Counted from the first letter of the stretch, positions 17,870 through 29,439 are shown. The stretch is 64,000 nucleotides of DNA from Bin5 sp965221145 (GCA_965221145.1 OZ244877.1:4216001-4280000); one strand, 5' to 3'. Numbers and translations: made by a program. The notes: a model not told the origin generated them from the sequence alone.

Positions 17870-18373
17870 ATGAAAAAAGTCGCACTCTACACGGACGGCG
17901 CGTGCAGCGGGAATCCCGGCCCGGGCGGATTCGGGGTCGTCCTGCTCTACGGCAAGCACCGCAGGGAACTCTGCGGCGGATATCGAAGGACGACCAACAA
18001 CCGCATGGAGCTTCTGGCTGTGATCAGGGGGCTGGAGGCGCTGAATGAGCGTTGCACAGTCGCCCTCTACAGCGACTCCAAATACGTTCTTGACGCGTTG
18101 ACCAAAGGCTGGGCGCGCAGATGGCGCGCGAACGGCTGGCGCCGCAACAAGAGAGGCCAGCCCGCGATCAACCCCGACCTGTGGGGCAGGCTCCTCGACC
18201 TCTGCAACGGCCACGAGATGAGCTATCACTGGGTGAAAGGGCATGCCGGGGACCCGGAAAACGAACGCTGCGACCAACTCTCGACGGCAGCCCTGGCCCA
18301 GCCCGACCTGCCCGCCGACGAACCCTATGAGCGCACAGAGCGGGGGGCTGCGCCATCGCTTTTCGGTGTATAG
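17870..18373 (+). CDS. rnhA: Ribonuclease HI
   Basis: 167 residues starting MKKVALYTDGACSGNPG, the classic RNase HI N-terminus. The active-site residues are present: D9 (YTDGAC), E47 (NRMELLA), D69 (YSDSKYV), H125 (VKGHAG) and D135 (ERCDQLS). The enzyme removes the RNA strand of RNA-DNA hybrids in the cytoplasm, in replication and R-loop resolution. An upstream in-frame ATG (about 17816) would add 18 residues without homology, so the internal ATG is preferred even though no clear ribosome-binding site precedes it. The C-terminal ~20 residues (PADEPYERTERGAAPSLFGV) extend beyond the usual core. The APH-like gene follows 18 bp later. Confidence 0.95.
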   Translation: MKKVALYTDGACSGNPGPGGFGVVLLYGKHRRELCGGYRRTTNNRMELLAVIRGLEALNERCTVALYSDSKYVLDALTKGWARRWRANGWRRNKRGQPAINPDLWGRLLDLCNGHEMSYHWVKGHAGDPENERCDQLSTAALAQPDLPADEPYERTERGAAPSLFGV

Positions 18374-18391
18374 CAGAGGCAGTTCAACGCC

Positions 18392-19621
18392 ATGACCAGG
18401 CCGCCGATTCCCCAGAACGCCAGCGAAGTAACAGCCCAGTGGATGCAGCAGGCGCTGACCGCGGGCGGCGCGTCCGATCTTCCCCCGATCAGGGAGGTCG
18501 TCCTCAAAGAGATCGGTGACGCCGGGGTCGGCATCATGGGCGCGCTGATGCGTTGCCATCTCACCTATCACGGGCCACAGCCGCCGGAGATTCCCGACCC
18601 ACGACGTCCGGCGGCTGCGCAGAAGCCCGCCGCCCCCGAGACGGTCATCCTCAAGCTGCCCAGCGCGCAGCCCAAAAATCTGCGCATGAGCAAGCGCCTG
18701 GGGCTACACAAACGGGAATACGACTTCTACAGCCTGGCTGCGCCCCACGCCCCGGTGCGGACGCCTACACTGCACTACGGCGATTTTGAAGCCAGCGCCG
18801 ACCGCTTTGTTCTCGTACTCGAAGACCTGCGCGATATGCAGATGGTGAGCCAACTCGACGGCGCCAGCCCCGAGCAGGCCAAACGCGCCATCCGCGCTGC
18901 AGCCAGATTGCACGGAACCTTCTGGAACAAGACCGATCAGCCGCCCCTGACCGGTTTCCACGACGCCTTAGCGCGCAGACGCAGAGCGTTGGTGCAGTTC
19001 ATCTATCTGGCGAACCTTGTGCCCACGTTCAAGCGGTTCGGCAGCTTCTTCTCCGACGAAATGCGCCGCCTGGCCGAAGCCTACGGCCCCCGCATCGCCG
19101 ACAGCATCGGTCACGTCGCAGCCGGACCCAAAACCCTCATCCACGGTGATTTCCGGCAGGACAACATCTTCTTCTCCGACAACCCTGAAGAGGATATCGC
19201 CGTGATCGACTGGCAGCTCAGCGCGCTGAGCTGCCCGCTGTACGACGTGGCCTATTTCCTGGCGAGCAGTGTGACGACCGACGTTCGCCGCCAGATCGAG
19301 CGTGAGGCCCTGGAAGAGTACACCGAAATCATCCGCGGTATGGGGGTCCAGGAGTTCAGCTTCGAAGAATGTTGGCGCCTCTACCGCGAAAACATGCTCG
19401 GCTGTCTCCTGACGCCGGTCTTCGCCTGCGGCGGGCTGGACCTGGGCGACGATCGCGGCCGCCAGTTGGCCGAAGTCGGCCTCCGGCGCACGCTGACCGC
19501 AATCGAAGAGCTGGATGCCGCTGAATTCCTGCCCGCGCCGGCCTCGCCCTTCAGCCGCGCCGGCGCCTTCGCAGCCATCTCCCGCGGCGCCTACAGCCTG
19601 CTCAAGGCTCTGCGGCGCTAG
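18392..19621 (+). CDS. Aminoglycoside phosphotransferase/choline-kinase-like (APH, CHK-type) protein
   Basis: 409 residues with the protein-kinase-like APH fold. The catalytic loop is LIHGDFRQDNIFF (about residue 249) and the Mg-binding motif is VIDWQLS (about 272), followed by PLYDVAYFLASS. The N-terminal lobe has VILKLPSA with the ATP-binding lysine. The size and the PLYDVAYFLASS/LGCLLTPVF signature resemble the ecdysteroid-kinase-like/DUF1679 group more than true antibiotic-resistance enzymes, so it probably phosphorylates a small alcohol or amine. It follows rnhA by 18 bp and may share its transcript. Confidence 0.82.
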   Translation: MTRPPIPQNASEVTAQWMQQALTAGGASDLPPIREVVLKEIGDAGVGIMGALMRCHLTYHGPQPPEIPDPRRPAAAQKPAAPETVILKLPSAQPKNLRMSKRLGLHKREYDFYSLAAPHAPVRTPTLHYGDFEASADRFVLVLEDLRDMQMVSQLDGASPEQAKRAIRAAARLHGTFWNKTDQPPLTGFHDALARRRRALVQFIYLANLVPTFKRFGSFFSDEMRRLAEAYGPRIADSIGHVAAGPKTLIHGDFRQDNIFFSDNPEEDIAVIDWQLSALSCPLYDVAYFLASSVTTDVRRQIEREALEEYTEIIRGMGVQEFSFEECWRLYRENMLGCLLTPVFACGGLDLGDDRGRQLAEVGLRRTLTAIEELDAAEFLPAPASPFSRAGAFAAISRGAYSLLKALRR

Positions 19622-19692
19622 GCGATTGGCATCTCCCGCAGTTTAGCCACAGACCGAAGCGACAGCTCCTCCCCGCTGACGACCGTTCAGTC

Positions 19693-19728
19693 GTGACCAT
19701 AGTCATAACCATGCTATAATTGTGGTCA
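19693..19728 (+). promoter_or_regulatory. Promoter/operator of the Phd-PIN toxin-antitoxin operon
   Basis: TATAAT at 19715-19720 has a GTGACC -35-like box 16 bp upstream. Inverted half sites TGACCA (19694-19699) and TGGTCA (19723-19728) flank the -10, where a Phd-type antitoxin would bind to autoregulate. The promoter call is sequence-based; the operator role is inferred from the family. Confidence 0.55.
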
Positions 19729-19751
19729 TCATGCCACAGGAGGAGCGCATC

Positions 19752-20018
19752 ATGCCGACCGATAGCGATAAAGCGACAGGCCCCCGCACCATTAAGGCAT
19801 CCGAGTTCAAGGCCAAATGTCTCAAGCTCATGGATGAAGTGGCTGAGAGCGGTGAAGAGATCGTCATCACCAAGCACGGTCGCCCGGTTTCGCGGCTGCT
19901 GCCGTACCGGGAAAAGCCGCAGAGTCCATTTGGCCGCGACCGCGACATCATTCAGATTCACAGCGACCTCGATGAACCGATCGATGTGGCGTGGGACGCG
20001 GTAACAGGCCGGAACTGA
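19752..20018 (+). CDS. Phd/YefM-family antitoxin
   Basis: 88 residues from MPTDSDKATG. The Phd core TIKASEFKAKCLKLMDEVAE, then EEIVITKHGRPVSRLLPY, is the N-terminal DNA-binding/dimer domain. The acidic C-terminal tail (SDLDEPIDVAWDAV) would wrap the toxin. An earlier ATG at 19722 or 19731 is possible, but AGGAGG at 19738-19743 is spaced ideally for 19752. The toxin gene begins 11 bp downstream. The protein would neutralise the PIN RNase and repress the operon through the inverted half sites around the promoter. Confidence 0.9.
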   Translation: MPTDSDKATGPRTIKASEFKAKCLKLMDEVAESGEEIVITKHGRPVSRLLPYREKPQSPFGRDRDIIQIHSDLDEPIDVAWDAVTGRN

Positions 20019-20029
20019 GACGACCTCGT

Positions 20030-20428
20030 ATGATTCTTCTCGATACGCAGGTCTTGATCTGGCTGCGGTCCGGTAGCCGCAAGCTCGGTAGACAGGCCGC
20101 CAGTTTCATTGACCGATCCTGGGCTTCCGGCGAAGTTGCGGTGTCTGCGATATCGTTCTGGGAGGTGGCGATGCTGCACAACAAAGGTAGGCTTACCTTG
20201 CTGAAGGATATCGGAACGTGGCGACAGACTCTTATGCAGGGGGGTCTCGTCGAAATCCCGGTGGACGGTGAGATTGGCATTCGGTCAGTCAACTTGGCAA
20301 ACTTTCATGCCGACCCGGCTGACCGCATCATCGTCGCCACCGCCCTGGAGGGCCACCAGTTGGTGACCTCTGACGAAAAAATCCTTAAATGGTCAGGCCC
20401 GCTGAATAGGTTGGACGCCAGGGACTAG
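20030..20428 (+). CDS. PIN-domain toxin (VapC-like RNase)
   Basis: 132 residues from MILLDTQVLIWL. The acidic metal site is visible: D5, E45 (SFWEVA), D95/D98 (DPADRIIVATA) and D115 (TSDEKIL). PIN toxins cut tRNA or rRNA when released from their antitoxin. It lies 11 bp after the Phd-type antitoxin, the standard antitoxin-first order. A longer in-frame start at 19991 overlaps the antitoxin and adds basic residues not found in the family, so the ATG at 20030 is used. The pair looks intact, unlike the second PIN locus at 31.9 kb. Confidence 0.9.
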   Translation: MILLDTQVLIWLRSGSRKLGRQAASFIDRSWASGEVAVSAISFWEVAMLHNKGRLTLLKDIGTWRQTLMQGGLVEIPVDGEIGIRSVNLANFHADPADRIIVATALEGHQLVTSDEKILKWSGPLNRLDARD

Positions 20429-20484
20429 GAAACTGCCATGAAGTGCGCCGCGCCTCTCTCCCCGTTCTTGCAGGAGGGACCACC

Positions 20485-21027
20485 ATGCTAGATGTTCAGA
20501 CCAAACTCACATACGCCGACTACCTCAAAACGACGGACGACGAACGCTACGAGCTTCTCAGCGGAGAGTTGATTATGTCTCCCTCCCCCAGAGAGATACA
20601 TCAATATATTCTGGGTCGGTTATATCTCCAGTTGGGCGCATTCATTTATGGACGCAACCTTGGGAAGGTCTATTTTGCCCCCTTCGATGTAGTACTGTCA
20701 GACACCGACGTAGTGCAGCCGGACCTGCTATTCGTTTCCAATGAACGAGACGAGATTATCACCCCGGATAACGTCCAAGGCGCGCCCAACCTCGTTGTCG
20801 AAATCCTCTCTCCCTCCACAGCCGAACGTGACAGAACGCTCAAACTCGACCTTTATGCCCAACACGGCGTGCAAGAGTACTGGATCGTAGACCCTGACGC
20901 CAGGACGATCATGGTTCTTCGGCGGGGCGAGAGCCGCTTCGAGGTCGTGGGCATCTACGAGGAAGAGCAGACTTTGCGCTCGCCCAGCCTGGCAGGATTC
21001 AGCATCGCCCTGCAAGAGATATTCTAA
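20485..21027 (+). CDS. Uma2-family (DUF820) putative restriction endonuclease
   Basis: 180 residues from MLDVQTKLTYADYLKTTDDERYELLSGELIMSPSP, the typical Uma2 N-terminus. The PD-(D/E)XK-like core is VVQPDLLFVSNERD, then NLVVEILSPSTAERDRTLKLDLYAQHGVQEYWIVD. AGGAGG at 20472-20477 supports this start; the frame is open to 20443. Uma2 proteins are abundant in Cyanobacteria and Chloroflexota, and their biological role is unknown. The gene follows the toxin-antitoxin pair by 56 bp. Confidence 0.88.
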   Translation: MLDVQTKLTYADYLKTTDDERYELLSGELIMSPSPREIHQYILGRLYLQLGAFIYGRNLGKVYFAPFDVVLSDTDVVQPDLLFVSNERDEIITPDNVQGAPNLVVEILSPSTAERDRTLKLDLYAQHGVQEYWIVDPDARTIMVLRRGESRFEVVGIYEEEQTLRSPSLAGFSIALQEIF

Positions 21028-21121
21028 AGCGTAAAGAAAGACAAGACCGTTCTTTGCTGGGCATTCCTTATCGACGATACTCTACTGGCCATCCCCGCAA
21101 ACCCTACTCCCTCCAATACAG

Positions 21122-21158
21122 AAAGCCCCCGCTGTCGTTATCGACAACGGGGGCTTTT
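21122..21158. terminator. Bidirectional intrinsic terminator between Uma2 gene and SH3 protein 1
   Basis: AAAGCCCCCG and CGGGGGCTTT with an inner TGTCG/CGACA stem; T-runs flank it on both strands. It lies between convergent genes. The sequence CCAATACAgAAAGCCCCCGCTGTCG recurs at the 3' ends of the other two SH3 genes. Confidence 0.8.
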
Positions 21159-21213
21159 GAAATGCGCTCTCTTTTTGGCGGTCGAAGATGGCAGCCTGAA
21201 TCAGAACGCTCGT

Positions 21214-23934
21214 CTACGGCTGAGAAGCCAGCGCCGGCGATGACGACGGGCTATCCTCCGGCACAATCTGCGGGATCCCTGTCAGCGAGCCGCCGACCAT
21301 CTTGACGAGGTTGCGGGCGACCCAGACCGGCTTGTCCATCCCGACTACCTCAATCCGAACCCATGCAGCCTGCGGATCGACGCCGGTAATCCTGGCCCAT
21401 GTCCCCTTTGGCAGGATCGTGACCGCGTCGTACTCCATGCCCGGCCCCGCCTGCGCAAAGACCGCCCGCGGCTGGATGAGGACGGCCGGCAGCGCCCCAA
21501 CCTCCTGCTCGGTTACACGGCGGACTCCCACCAGCGAGTCGTCCACCTGCGCCATGTAGCGGTAGATCCAGGCGAGCGAGGAGAGTCCTTCCATCTCAAC
21601 CAGGAACCAGCTCTCGCTCGGGTCCGTACCGTAGATGGGAGCCTGCGTCCCCTGGGGTACGACTTTGGTGATGTCGTAGTCGAGGCCCGGCCCGGTGCGC
21701 ACATTCAAGGTGATGGGCAGGGTGACGGCAAGGGGTCTGTCAATGCCGTCGTTGTCGGGCGCCGCGAATTCGTTTACGCCGAACCGGGGCACGCCGGCCA
21801 GGGAGCCGCCAGCGACTTTGGCAAACTCCTGCGGTACACAGACTGGCTCGTCCAGTCCTACGACCTCGATCTGCAACCATTCGGCCTGCGGGTCGATGTC
21901 AACGATTTTGGCCCACGTCCCCTTGGGCAGGACGGTGACAACGTCGTACTCTGTGCCAGGCCCCGTCCGCGCCCTCAGTGTGCGCGGCTGAGTGATCGCC
22001 GCCGGCAGCATAGCAATTTCGCGCGCGGTAATCCGTCTGACACTCAGCAACGAACCGTCCACCCACGTCATGTGCCAGGGCACCCAGACCAGTGTGTCCA
22101 GCCCATCCAACTCTACCTGGAACCATATTCTGGTTGGGTCCATGCCCATGATTCGGGCCTGTGTCCACTGCGGCACGGTTGTGACCACCTGGTATTCGAG
22201 GCCCGGCCCCAACCGCAGATCCATCGACTCCGACTGGGCGACCGCCAGCGGCCTGTCGCCTCCCGATTCCGGCCGCGGATGCAGCGCAGCCTCTCCCGTC
22301 GCAGTCCGTCGGAACCTTCCAAACGGGCCACCGGCCACCTTGGTCAGATGCCGGGCTACCCAGACCGGGTCGTCCAGCCCGACCACCTCAAGCCGGTACC
22401 ATTTGGCCTTGGGGCCGATGCCGACGACACTGGCCCACGTGCCTTTCGACAGGATCGTGACCGCGTCGTACTCCGTGCCCGGCCCCGACCGCGCGTGCAG
22501 CACCCGCGGCTGGGTGATCGCCGCCGGCAGCGCCGCAATCTCGCGCGCCGTAATCCGCCTGACGTTCACCAGCGAGCCGACAACCCGCGTCAGCCCGCGG
22601 TGGACCCAAGCCAGCGTGTCAAGCCCCTCCAATTCGACCTGAAACCATTTCTTGCTCGGGTCCATGCCATAGATTGGCGCCCGCGTCCCCTGCGGCACGG
22701 TCGTGATCACGTCATACTCCAGCCCCGGCCCCAAACGCACATTCATAATCTCCGGCAAGGTGATTACAAACGGCTTGACGCCGCCATCCCTTCCCGGTCG
22801 CGGCAGCAGTTTGAGCTCCTCTGCCTTAAGCCGCCTGAACCCCCGCACGGAGCCAACGACTTCAGTCAGACTCTGGTGGATCCATGCCGATCCGTCCAAC
22901 GCGGACAACTCAATCAGGAACCATTTATTCTGCGGGCCGAGACCGATGATCTTGGCACGCGTTCCCTGCGGCACGGTTGTGATCACGTCGTACTCCGAGC
23001 CTGGCCCCGTCCGCACATGGGCGATCACAGGCCAAGTGATCGCCAGCGCCCCGAAGTCTCCCTCCGCATACCATGGGATACCGGTCAGCGAACCAACCAG
23101 GACTGTCAGCTCCGCACAGATCCATACTGAGCCATAGATCCCGTCGATCTCTACCTGATACCAGTCACCCCACGGGCCGAGACCGATGATCTTGGCGCGT
23201 GTCCCGTGCGGCACAGTCGTGACCACCTCGTACTCCGTGCCTGGCCCCAGGCGCACATTTGTATGCTCCGGCTGGGTGATCGCCACCGGACCCTCTGGCT
23301 GTGGCGGCTCTGACCGCGGCGGGTCTGACGGCGGTGGGTTGGGGTTCGGGTTCTGATCCTGGTTCGGGTTCTGATCCTGGTTCGGGTTCTGATCCTGGTT
23401 CGGGTTGGAATTCGGTGGCTGCGGGTCGCCGACAACGAAGTCCACAGTGTCAGTGAGAGTATGGGACTGGTCTGCGTTATCGATGTAGGTAACAGTGAGA
23501 AGAAGCGTGTATGGGCCGGGTTGACAGCTTGTGTCTATGCGAAGAGAAATAGGGCCGAGCGATCTATTGGAATCGTAAGCCGGTGGAGAAAATGTCCGGA
23601 CTATTTTCAGCCCTTGCACTTCGCAACTGTCTACGTTGGTTCCGCCTGGACCACGGGTCAACACGTCAAAGCGATATGTAACGGAGGTGAATTTGTCCCG
23701 AAAGTCACAATCATTGTCATTGTCTTCATCGACGCAGGGAAAATTGCTGAGAAGGAAACCGGCATTCAGGTACTCTCCCGCCGGCACAATGTAATCGACA
23801 AGATCGAACCCTAAACTCGGCGTTGAGGATTGGGCGTTGGCGGTGCGCGCGCGAGGCGTAAATGTGACGATCAGGAGGCACAGCAACAGGGCGATGAACC
23901 CGACTATAATGAAAAACGATTTTCTTTGACGCAT
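21214..23934 (-). CDS. Secreted multi-SH3b protein 1 (eight bacterial SH3 repeats)
   Basis: 906 residues. An N-terminal signal anchor (FFIIVGFIALLLCLLIVTF) ends near TANAQ. Residues ~36-170 form a beta-rich domain with cysteines (NFPCVDEDNDNDC) shared in outline with the other two SH3 proteins. A Pro/Asn/Gln linker with three 6-residue repeats NQDQNP follows. Then come eight SH3b repeats of the pattern ITxPxxxNVRxGPGxEYDVVTTVPQGTxAxIxGxxPxxxWxxVEL (~218-890). Such repeats bind cell-wall peptides or polysaccharide. It probably sits on the cell envelope; no enzymatic domain is present. Several repeats are degenerate (for example FAQAGPG in the last), suggesting relaxed constraint. Confidence 0.88.
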   Translation of the reverse strand: MRQRKSFFIIVGFIALLLCLLIVTFTPRARTANAQSSTPSLGFDLVDYIVPAGEYLNAGFLLSNFPCVDEDNDNDCDFRDKFTSVTYRFDVLTRGPGGTNVDSCEVQGLKIVRTFSPPAYDSNRSLGPISLRIDTSCQPGPYTLLLTVTYIDNADQSHTLTDTVDFVVGDPQPPNSNPNQDQNPNQDQNPNQDQNPNPNPPPSDPPRSEPPQPEGPVAITQPEHTNVRLGPGTEYEVVTTVPHGTRAKIIGLGPWGDWYQVEIDGIYGSVWICAELTVLVGSLTGIPWYAEGDFGALAITWPVIAHVRTGPGSEYDVITTVPQGTRAKIIGLGPQNKWFLIELSALDGSAWIHQSLTEVVGSVRGFRRLKAEELKLLPRPGRDGGVKPFVITLPEIMNVRLGPGLEYDVITTVPQGTRAPIYGMDPSKKWFQVELEGLDTLAWVHRGLTRVVGSLVNVRRITAREIAALPAAITQPRVLHARSGPGTEYDAVTILSKGTWASVVGIGPKAKWYRLEVVGLDDPVWVARHLTKVAGGPFGRFRRTATGEAALHPRPESGGDRPLAVAQSESMDLRLGPGLEYQVVTTVPQWTQARIMGMDPTRIWFQVELDGLDTLVWVPWHMTWVDGSLLSVRRITAREIAMLPAAITQPRTLRARTGPGTEYDVVTVLPKGTWAKIVDIDPQAEWLQIEVVGLDEPVCVPQEFAKVAGGSLAGVPRFGVNEFAAPDNDGIDRPLAVTLPITLNVRTGPGLDYDITKVVPQGTQAPIYGTDPSESWFLVEMEGLSSLAWIYRYMAQVDDSLVGVRRVTEQEVGALPAVLIQPRAVFAQAGPGMEYDAVTILPKGTWARITGVDPQAAWVRIEVVGMDKPVWVARNLVKMVGGSLTGIPQIVPEDSPSSSPALASQP
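23344..23405 (-). repeat. 18-bp tandem repeat encoding the linker of SH3 protein 1
   Basis: GGTTCGGGTTCTGATCCT occurs three times plus a partial unit, in frame, encoding NQDQNP repeats on the minus strand. Confidence 0.8.
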
Positions 23935-24393
23935 TCGACTCTACTTTTCTACGCTCCTCACGGGATGCTTACCTGCCAAAGCCAATACCGAGAGAGAGAA
24001 ATCATGAAACCTCGGTTGTTGAATTCGGAGAAATTGACGTTGCCGTAGCTGCTTGATCATCGTTCATTCAGTCAATTCAGGCACTCAACCTGCGCAACCG
24101 TTTCGCAGCTAATCAATCCACCACACACTGCCCCTTCTACTGATCCGACGACAACTACACAAAGGAGGTTCCGCATTTTGTGGCCTTTGTCCAAAATACC
24201 CAATTTCGGTTCCGTTTGGGGGAGTTGATCAGAGGGAACAGGCCTCAGTTCGGGTCAAAATCAGGTCACGTGCAAGCACAGGCAACAAGGGGCGAAGAAC
24301 CGTTATCGGTAAGGCAGAGGATTTTGCCTTCCCGACAGCCCGGCTTCAACACCGCGCCCCTTTCGAGCAGGGGCGCATTCAACAACCAATACA
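23935..24393. other. Intergenic region between SH3 proteins 1 and 2
   Basis: About 460 bp upstream of SH3 protein 1 and downstream of SH3 protein 2. No gene and no convincing promoter could be picked out on the minus strand. The right part (from ~24350) is the start of the duplicated 2.98-kb unit. Confidence 0.4.
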
Positions 24394-24433
24394 AAAAGCC
24401 CCCGCTGTCGCCGTTGACAGCGGGGACCTTTTG
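24394..24433 (-). terminator. Intrinsic terminator of SH3 protein 2
   Basis: On the minus strand, a GC-rich stem (GACAGCGGGG with its partner CCCCGCTGTC) is followed by CTTTTTG. It lies about 55 bp after the stop codon. Confidence 0.75.
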
Positions 24434-24487
24434 ATATGCGCTCGCATTTAAGCGATAGGAGATCTCAGTTTGAAACGGAACGTGCGC

Positions 24488-26455
24488 TCAGCGTGTACCT
24501 TCGTCCGCGCGCGGAGCCACCGAGGCAACCCCGCCGCTTGTCGGCCGGGTCGAACTGTACGTGCCCGCCGTGCCGGGATCGATCTCAACTTCCGCTACCT
24601 CGCGACCGCCGCTGTTCGTCCCGCACCACGCCGATATGAAGCTGCTTCCACTTAGCGTATTGAAACTCAGACTCTTTGAGTTCGCGGTCGTGGCCGTGGC
24701 CGCCGTCTCCAACGAAATGTATGTTGTCGTGTCGACGCCGGAGCGGTGATAGAGATTGTACAGCTGCGTGCAGGGGCCGGCATCCGTCCAACTGACCTCA
24801 AGATCCACCCCGCCAAGCTGCCGCAGCGCCAGTTCGACCGTGATCGAACTGGTCAACTGCCCAGCCGTCGGCGCCGGTGTATCCCCCACCGCTATCTGTA
24901 TCACCCCGGCCAGCGAACCACCCGCCACCTTCGTCAGTTCACGGGAGACCCAGGCCGGTTCGTCCAGATCGTCCAACTCGACCTGGAACCATTCGGCCTG
25001 TGTGTCGATGCCGGTGATCCTGGCCCACGTCCCCTGCGGAATCGTCGTGAGTATGTCATAGTTCGTGCCCGGTCCCGAGCGTACATTCGTGAGCAACGGT
25101 TGCGTGATCGCGGCCGGCAGCAGCGCAATCTCTTGCGTCGTCAACCGTCTCACCGCAGCCAGCGAGCCGACCACGCGCGTCAGGTCCTGGTAGACCCAGG
25201 CCAGTGTGTCCAGCCCCTCCAACTCGATCTGGAACCAGTCATCGGTCGGGTCGATGCCGAAGATGCGCCCCTGCGTCCCCTGCGGCACGACACGCACGAC
25301 ATCATAGGTCAGGCCCGGCCCGGAGCGCACGTTCATCGTAATCGGCAGGGTGATCGCCAGCGGCACAGCGCCATCCGCTCCGCCCCCAGGCAGCAGAGCA
25401 ATCTCCTCCGCCGTAAACTGTTTGACGCCAGCCAGCGAACCGACCAGTGTTGTCAGGCCCTGGTAGATCCAGACTTGGCCCTCGACTCCGTCGATCTCCA
25501 CCTGATACCATTCATTGTCGGGGCCGACGCCGACAATCCTGGCCTGCGTATTCTGCGGAACCGTCGTGACCACGTCGTAGGTCAGACCCGGCCCGGAGCG
25601 TACATTCATCACTTCCGGCTGCGTGACCGCTACCGGCCCTGTCTGCTGCTGCGACGTTTGCAGGGGCGGTGAGTAGGGGACCAAGGGCGGCGTACCTCCA
25701 CCCGGTGTACCGCCGCCGCCGTCGCCCGAACCGCCGCCACCGTCGCCCGAACCGCCGCCACCGCCGCCCGAACCGCCGCCACCGCCGCCCGAACCGCTTC
25801 CGCCGCCGCCCGAGCCGCCTCCGCCACCGCCCGAGCCGCCACCACCCGACCCTGACTTTTTGGTTGGCGTCGATGTCGGTGTGGACGTCTTTGTCGGCGT
25901 CGGTGTAAATGTTGCCGTTGGGGGAGGCTTAACTTCGAAATCCTCGGTCAAGAAGGCCACTGCGTCCTCTTCCCTGGCGGAACCCATCAGGATGACTTTC
26001 AGCGTGTATTCGCCCACCGGACAGTTCGAGGAAATCCGGTTTTGACCGTAGTGGATTACTTTCGAAATTCCTGCGCCTTTCGAAAAGCTGCGATTCCCAC
26101 CCAACCCACATTCGTGAGCGAAATTCTTGGTAAAATCTACATTATTGGTAGTAGGATCACGTTCGTATACCTCGCTGCGATGGTAACAGGGGTCGTCGAA
26201 CGCTGTATGGTGCTGATGCTGATTCTGGGCATTCTTTTCGCACGTTATGTCTTGGAAATTCTTGAAGGTGTACCGTGCCACGGACTGGCCCTGTTTCGTG
26301 ATCCCTTTGTAGGAGTTCAGATCAATTTCCACTGTCGGGCCATTCTGGGCGTAGGCTGTCTGCGCCCGGAGCGTGAAAATGACGGCCAGGGCAGCAAGCA
26401 ACAATGCGCCCGCCCCGACCAGCGTAACAATCGGCAGTTTGGTTCGCATTCGCAT
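24488..26455 (-). CDS. Secreted SH3b protein 2 with Gly/Ser-rich linker
   Basis: 655 residues from MRMRTKLPIVTLVGAGALLLAALA, a signal peptide ending QTAYAQ. Residues ~38-185 form a cysteine-containing beta domain. A Thr/Pro linker (~186-200) and a (G)nS-type linker (~200-245) lead to three SH3b repeats (~275-510; MNVRSGPGLTYDVVTTVPQ, NVRSGPGLTYDVVRVVPQ, NVRSGPGTNYDILTTIPQ). The C-terminal ~125 residues form a fibronectin-like domain (LEVSWTDAGPCTQLYNLYHRSG, ISAWCGT) with a likely disulfide. The frame is open to 26500, but AGAGAGG lies before the ATG at 26455. Its near copy follows at 27475. Role: probable envelope binding or matrix protein; no catalysis is visible. Confidence 0.88.
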   Translation of the reverse strand: MRMRTKLPIVTLVGAGALLLAALAVIFTLRAQTAYAQNGPTVEIDLNSYKGITKQGQSVARYTFKNFQDITCEKNAQNQHQHHTAFDDPCYHRSEVYERDPTTNNVDFTKNFAHECGLGGNRSFSKGAGISKVIHYGQNRISSNCPVGEYTLKVILMGSAREEDAVAFLTEDFEVKPPPTATFTPTPTKTSTPTSTPTKKSGSGGGGSGGGGGGSGGGGSGSGGGGGGSGGGGGGSGDGGGGSGDGGGGTPGGGTPPLVPYSPPLQTSQQQTGPVAVTQPEVMNVRSGPGLTYDVVTTVPQNTQARIVGVGPDNEWYQVEIDGVEGQVWIYQGLTTLVGSLAGVKQFTAEEIALLPGGGADGAVPLAITLPITMNVRSGPGLTYDVVRVVPQGTQGRIFGIDPTDDWFQIELEGLDTLAWVYQDLTRVVGSLAAVRRLTTQEIALLPAAITQPLLTNVRSGPGTNYDILTTIPQGTWARITGIDTQAEWFQVELDDLDEPAWVSRELTKVAGGSLAGVIQIAVGDTPAPTAGQLTSSITVELALRQLGGVDLEVSWTDAGPCTQLYNLYHRSGVDTTTYISLETAATATTANSKSLSFNTLSGSSFISAWCGTNSGGREVAEVEIDPGTAGTYSSTRPTSGGVASVAPRADEGTR

Positions 26456-27336
26456 TGTCTTTACCTCTCTCCTATCGACGAGCTTTCCTGCAAAGCGCAT
26501 AAGTAATGAACGAGTCCATGTGATCCGGCCGATGGAGCGTTCGTCGATGGTGGAGACTGTTCAGGCCCGGTTACCGCTGACCCCAGGCTCTGCGGAGATG
26601 CGGCGGCAGCCAGTCAAGACCCGCGCTGCGAATCAAGTACGTCCCAGTCAGTTATGAAGTTGTCAGAAGATAATGGGAGCGGAAAATAAGCCGCTTACAT
26701 AACACAATCAGGTGTGGCGCGTTCCGGCGACGACAATGAAACCGAAAAACGCCCGATGGGTTAAAGAGGATGTGGATCGGGGTCGTACATCCACCTCGTC
26801 CGCGCGCGCGGCTGTTTCTGCCGGCGACCGTTTGCGCGCCATGATTGCCCGCTTACAAGCGCCCATGATAGCGCTGTCGAGACGATATGCAATCATGCTG
26901 CTGTGGCCACCTTCCTGAATTCTCAAAGCAATAAAAATAAAAATAAAAATGAATCGTTGCCCCCCAACGCGAGTGAAGGGATCAAAATCGTAGATCGATA
27001 TGTCATCCCTGTCAACCTTTTGATCGAAAACTCGGGGGCCCAAATTGGACAGGCGCGCGCCCGGATCTGAGCACCGATTCGCGCCTGCAGATCGTCGTTT
27101 ACCAGAGTAACAGCCCTGGGGATCGTCAGAAACGCGTCGCCATTGCGCAGGGCTGGCGGTGCGTAAACGTCGGCACAGGGGCAATAGCCCGGCTAAATCG
27201 TAGACAGATCGTATAAATATCGTTGATCAGTGTTGCAGCAACTACTTTCGTCGATTGCGCGCGGCGGCAGCGCTCCTCCTGGGCGATATTGAACCGTGCG
27301 TCAAAGTCCTTTGTCATCCCGCGCATCCTGCTTGAG
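26456..27336. other. 880-bp upstream region of SH3 protein 2, duplicated
   Basis: No supported gene. A 158-residue minus ORF (26708-27184) is broken in the duplicated copy at 29.6-30.1 kb although the DNA is well conserved, so it is probably not coding. The region contains an A-rich tract (aataaaaataaaaataaaaat, about 26931-26950) and an imperfect palindrome around GTGGATcggggtcgtacATCCAC. The conservation suggests a long leader or regulatory region. Confidence 0.5.
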
Positions 27337-27380
27337 CGCCGCGCCCGTTTTGAGCAGGGGCGCATTTAACAACCAATACA

Positions 27381-27419
27381 AAAAGCCCCCGCTGTCGCCA
27401 TTGACAGCAGGGGCCTTTT
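27381..27419 (-). terminator. Intrinsic terminator of SH3 protein 3
   Basis: AAAAGCCCCCGCTGTC pairs with GACAGCAGGGGCCTTTT; on the minus strand the stem is followed by a T-run. It is homologous to the terminators at 21122 and 24394. Confidence 0.75.
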
Positions 27420-27474
27420 GATATGCGCTCGCACTAAAGCGATAGGAGATCTCAGTTTGAAACGGGAAGTGCGC

Positions 27475-29439
<1,965 letters not shown>

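Noticed and set aside
26708..27184. 158-residue hypothetical protein in the SH3 leader
   Set aside because: The frame is broken in the duplicated copy although the DNA is conserved; no domain-like sequence.
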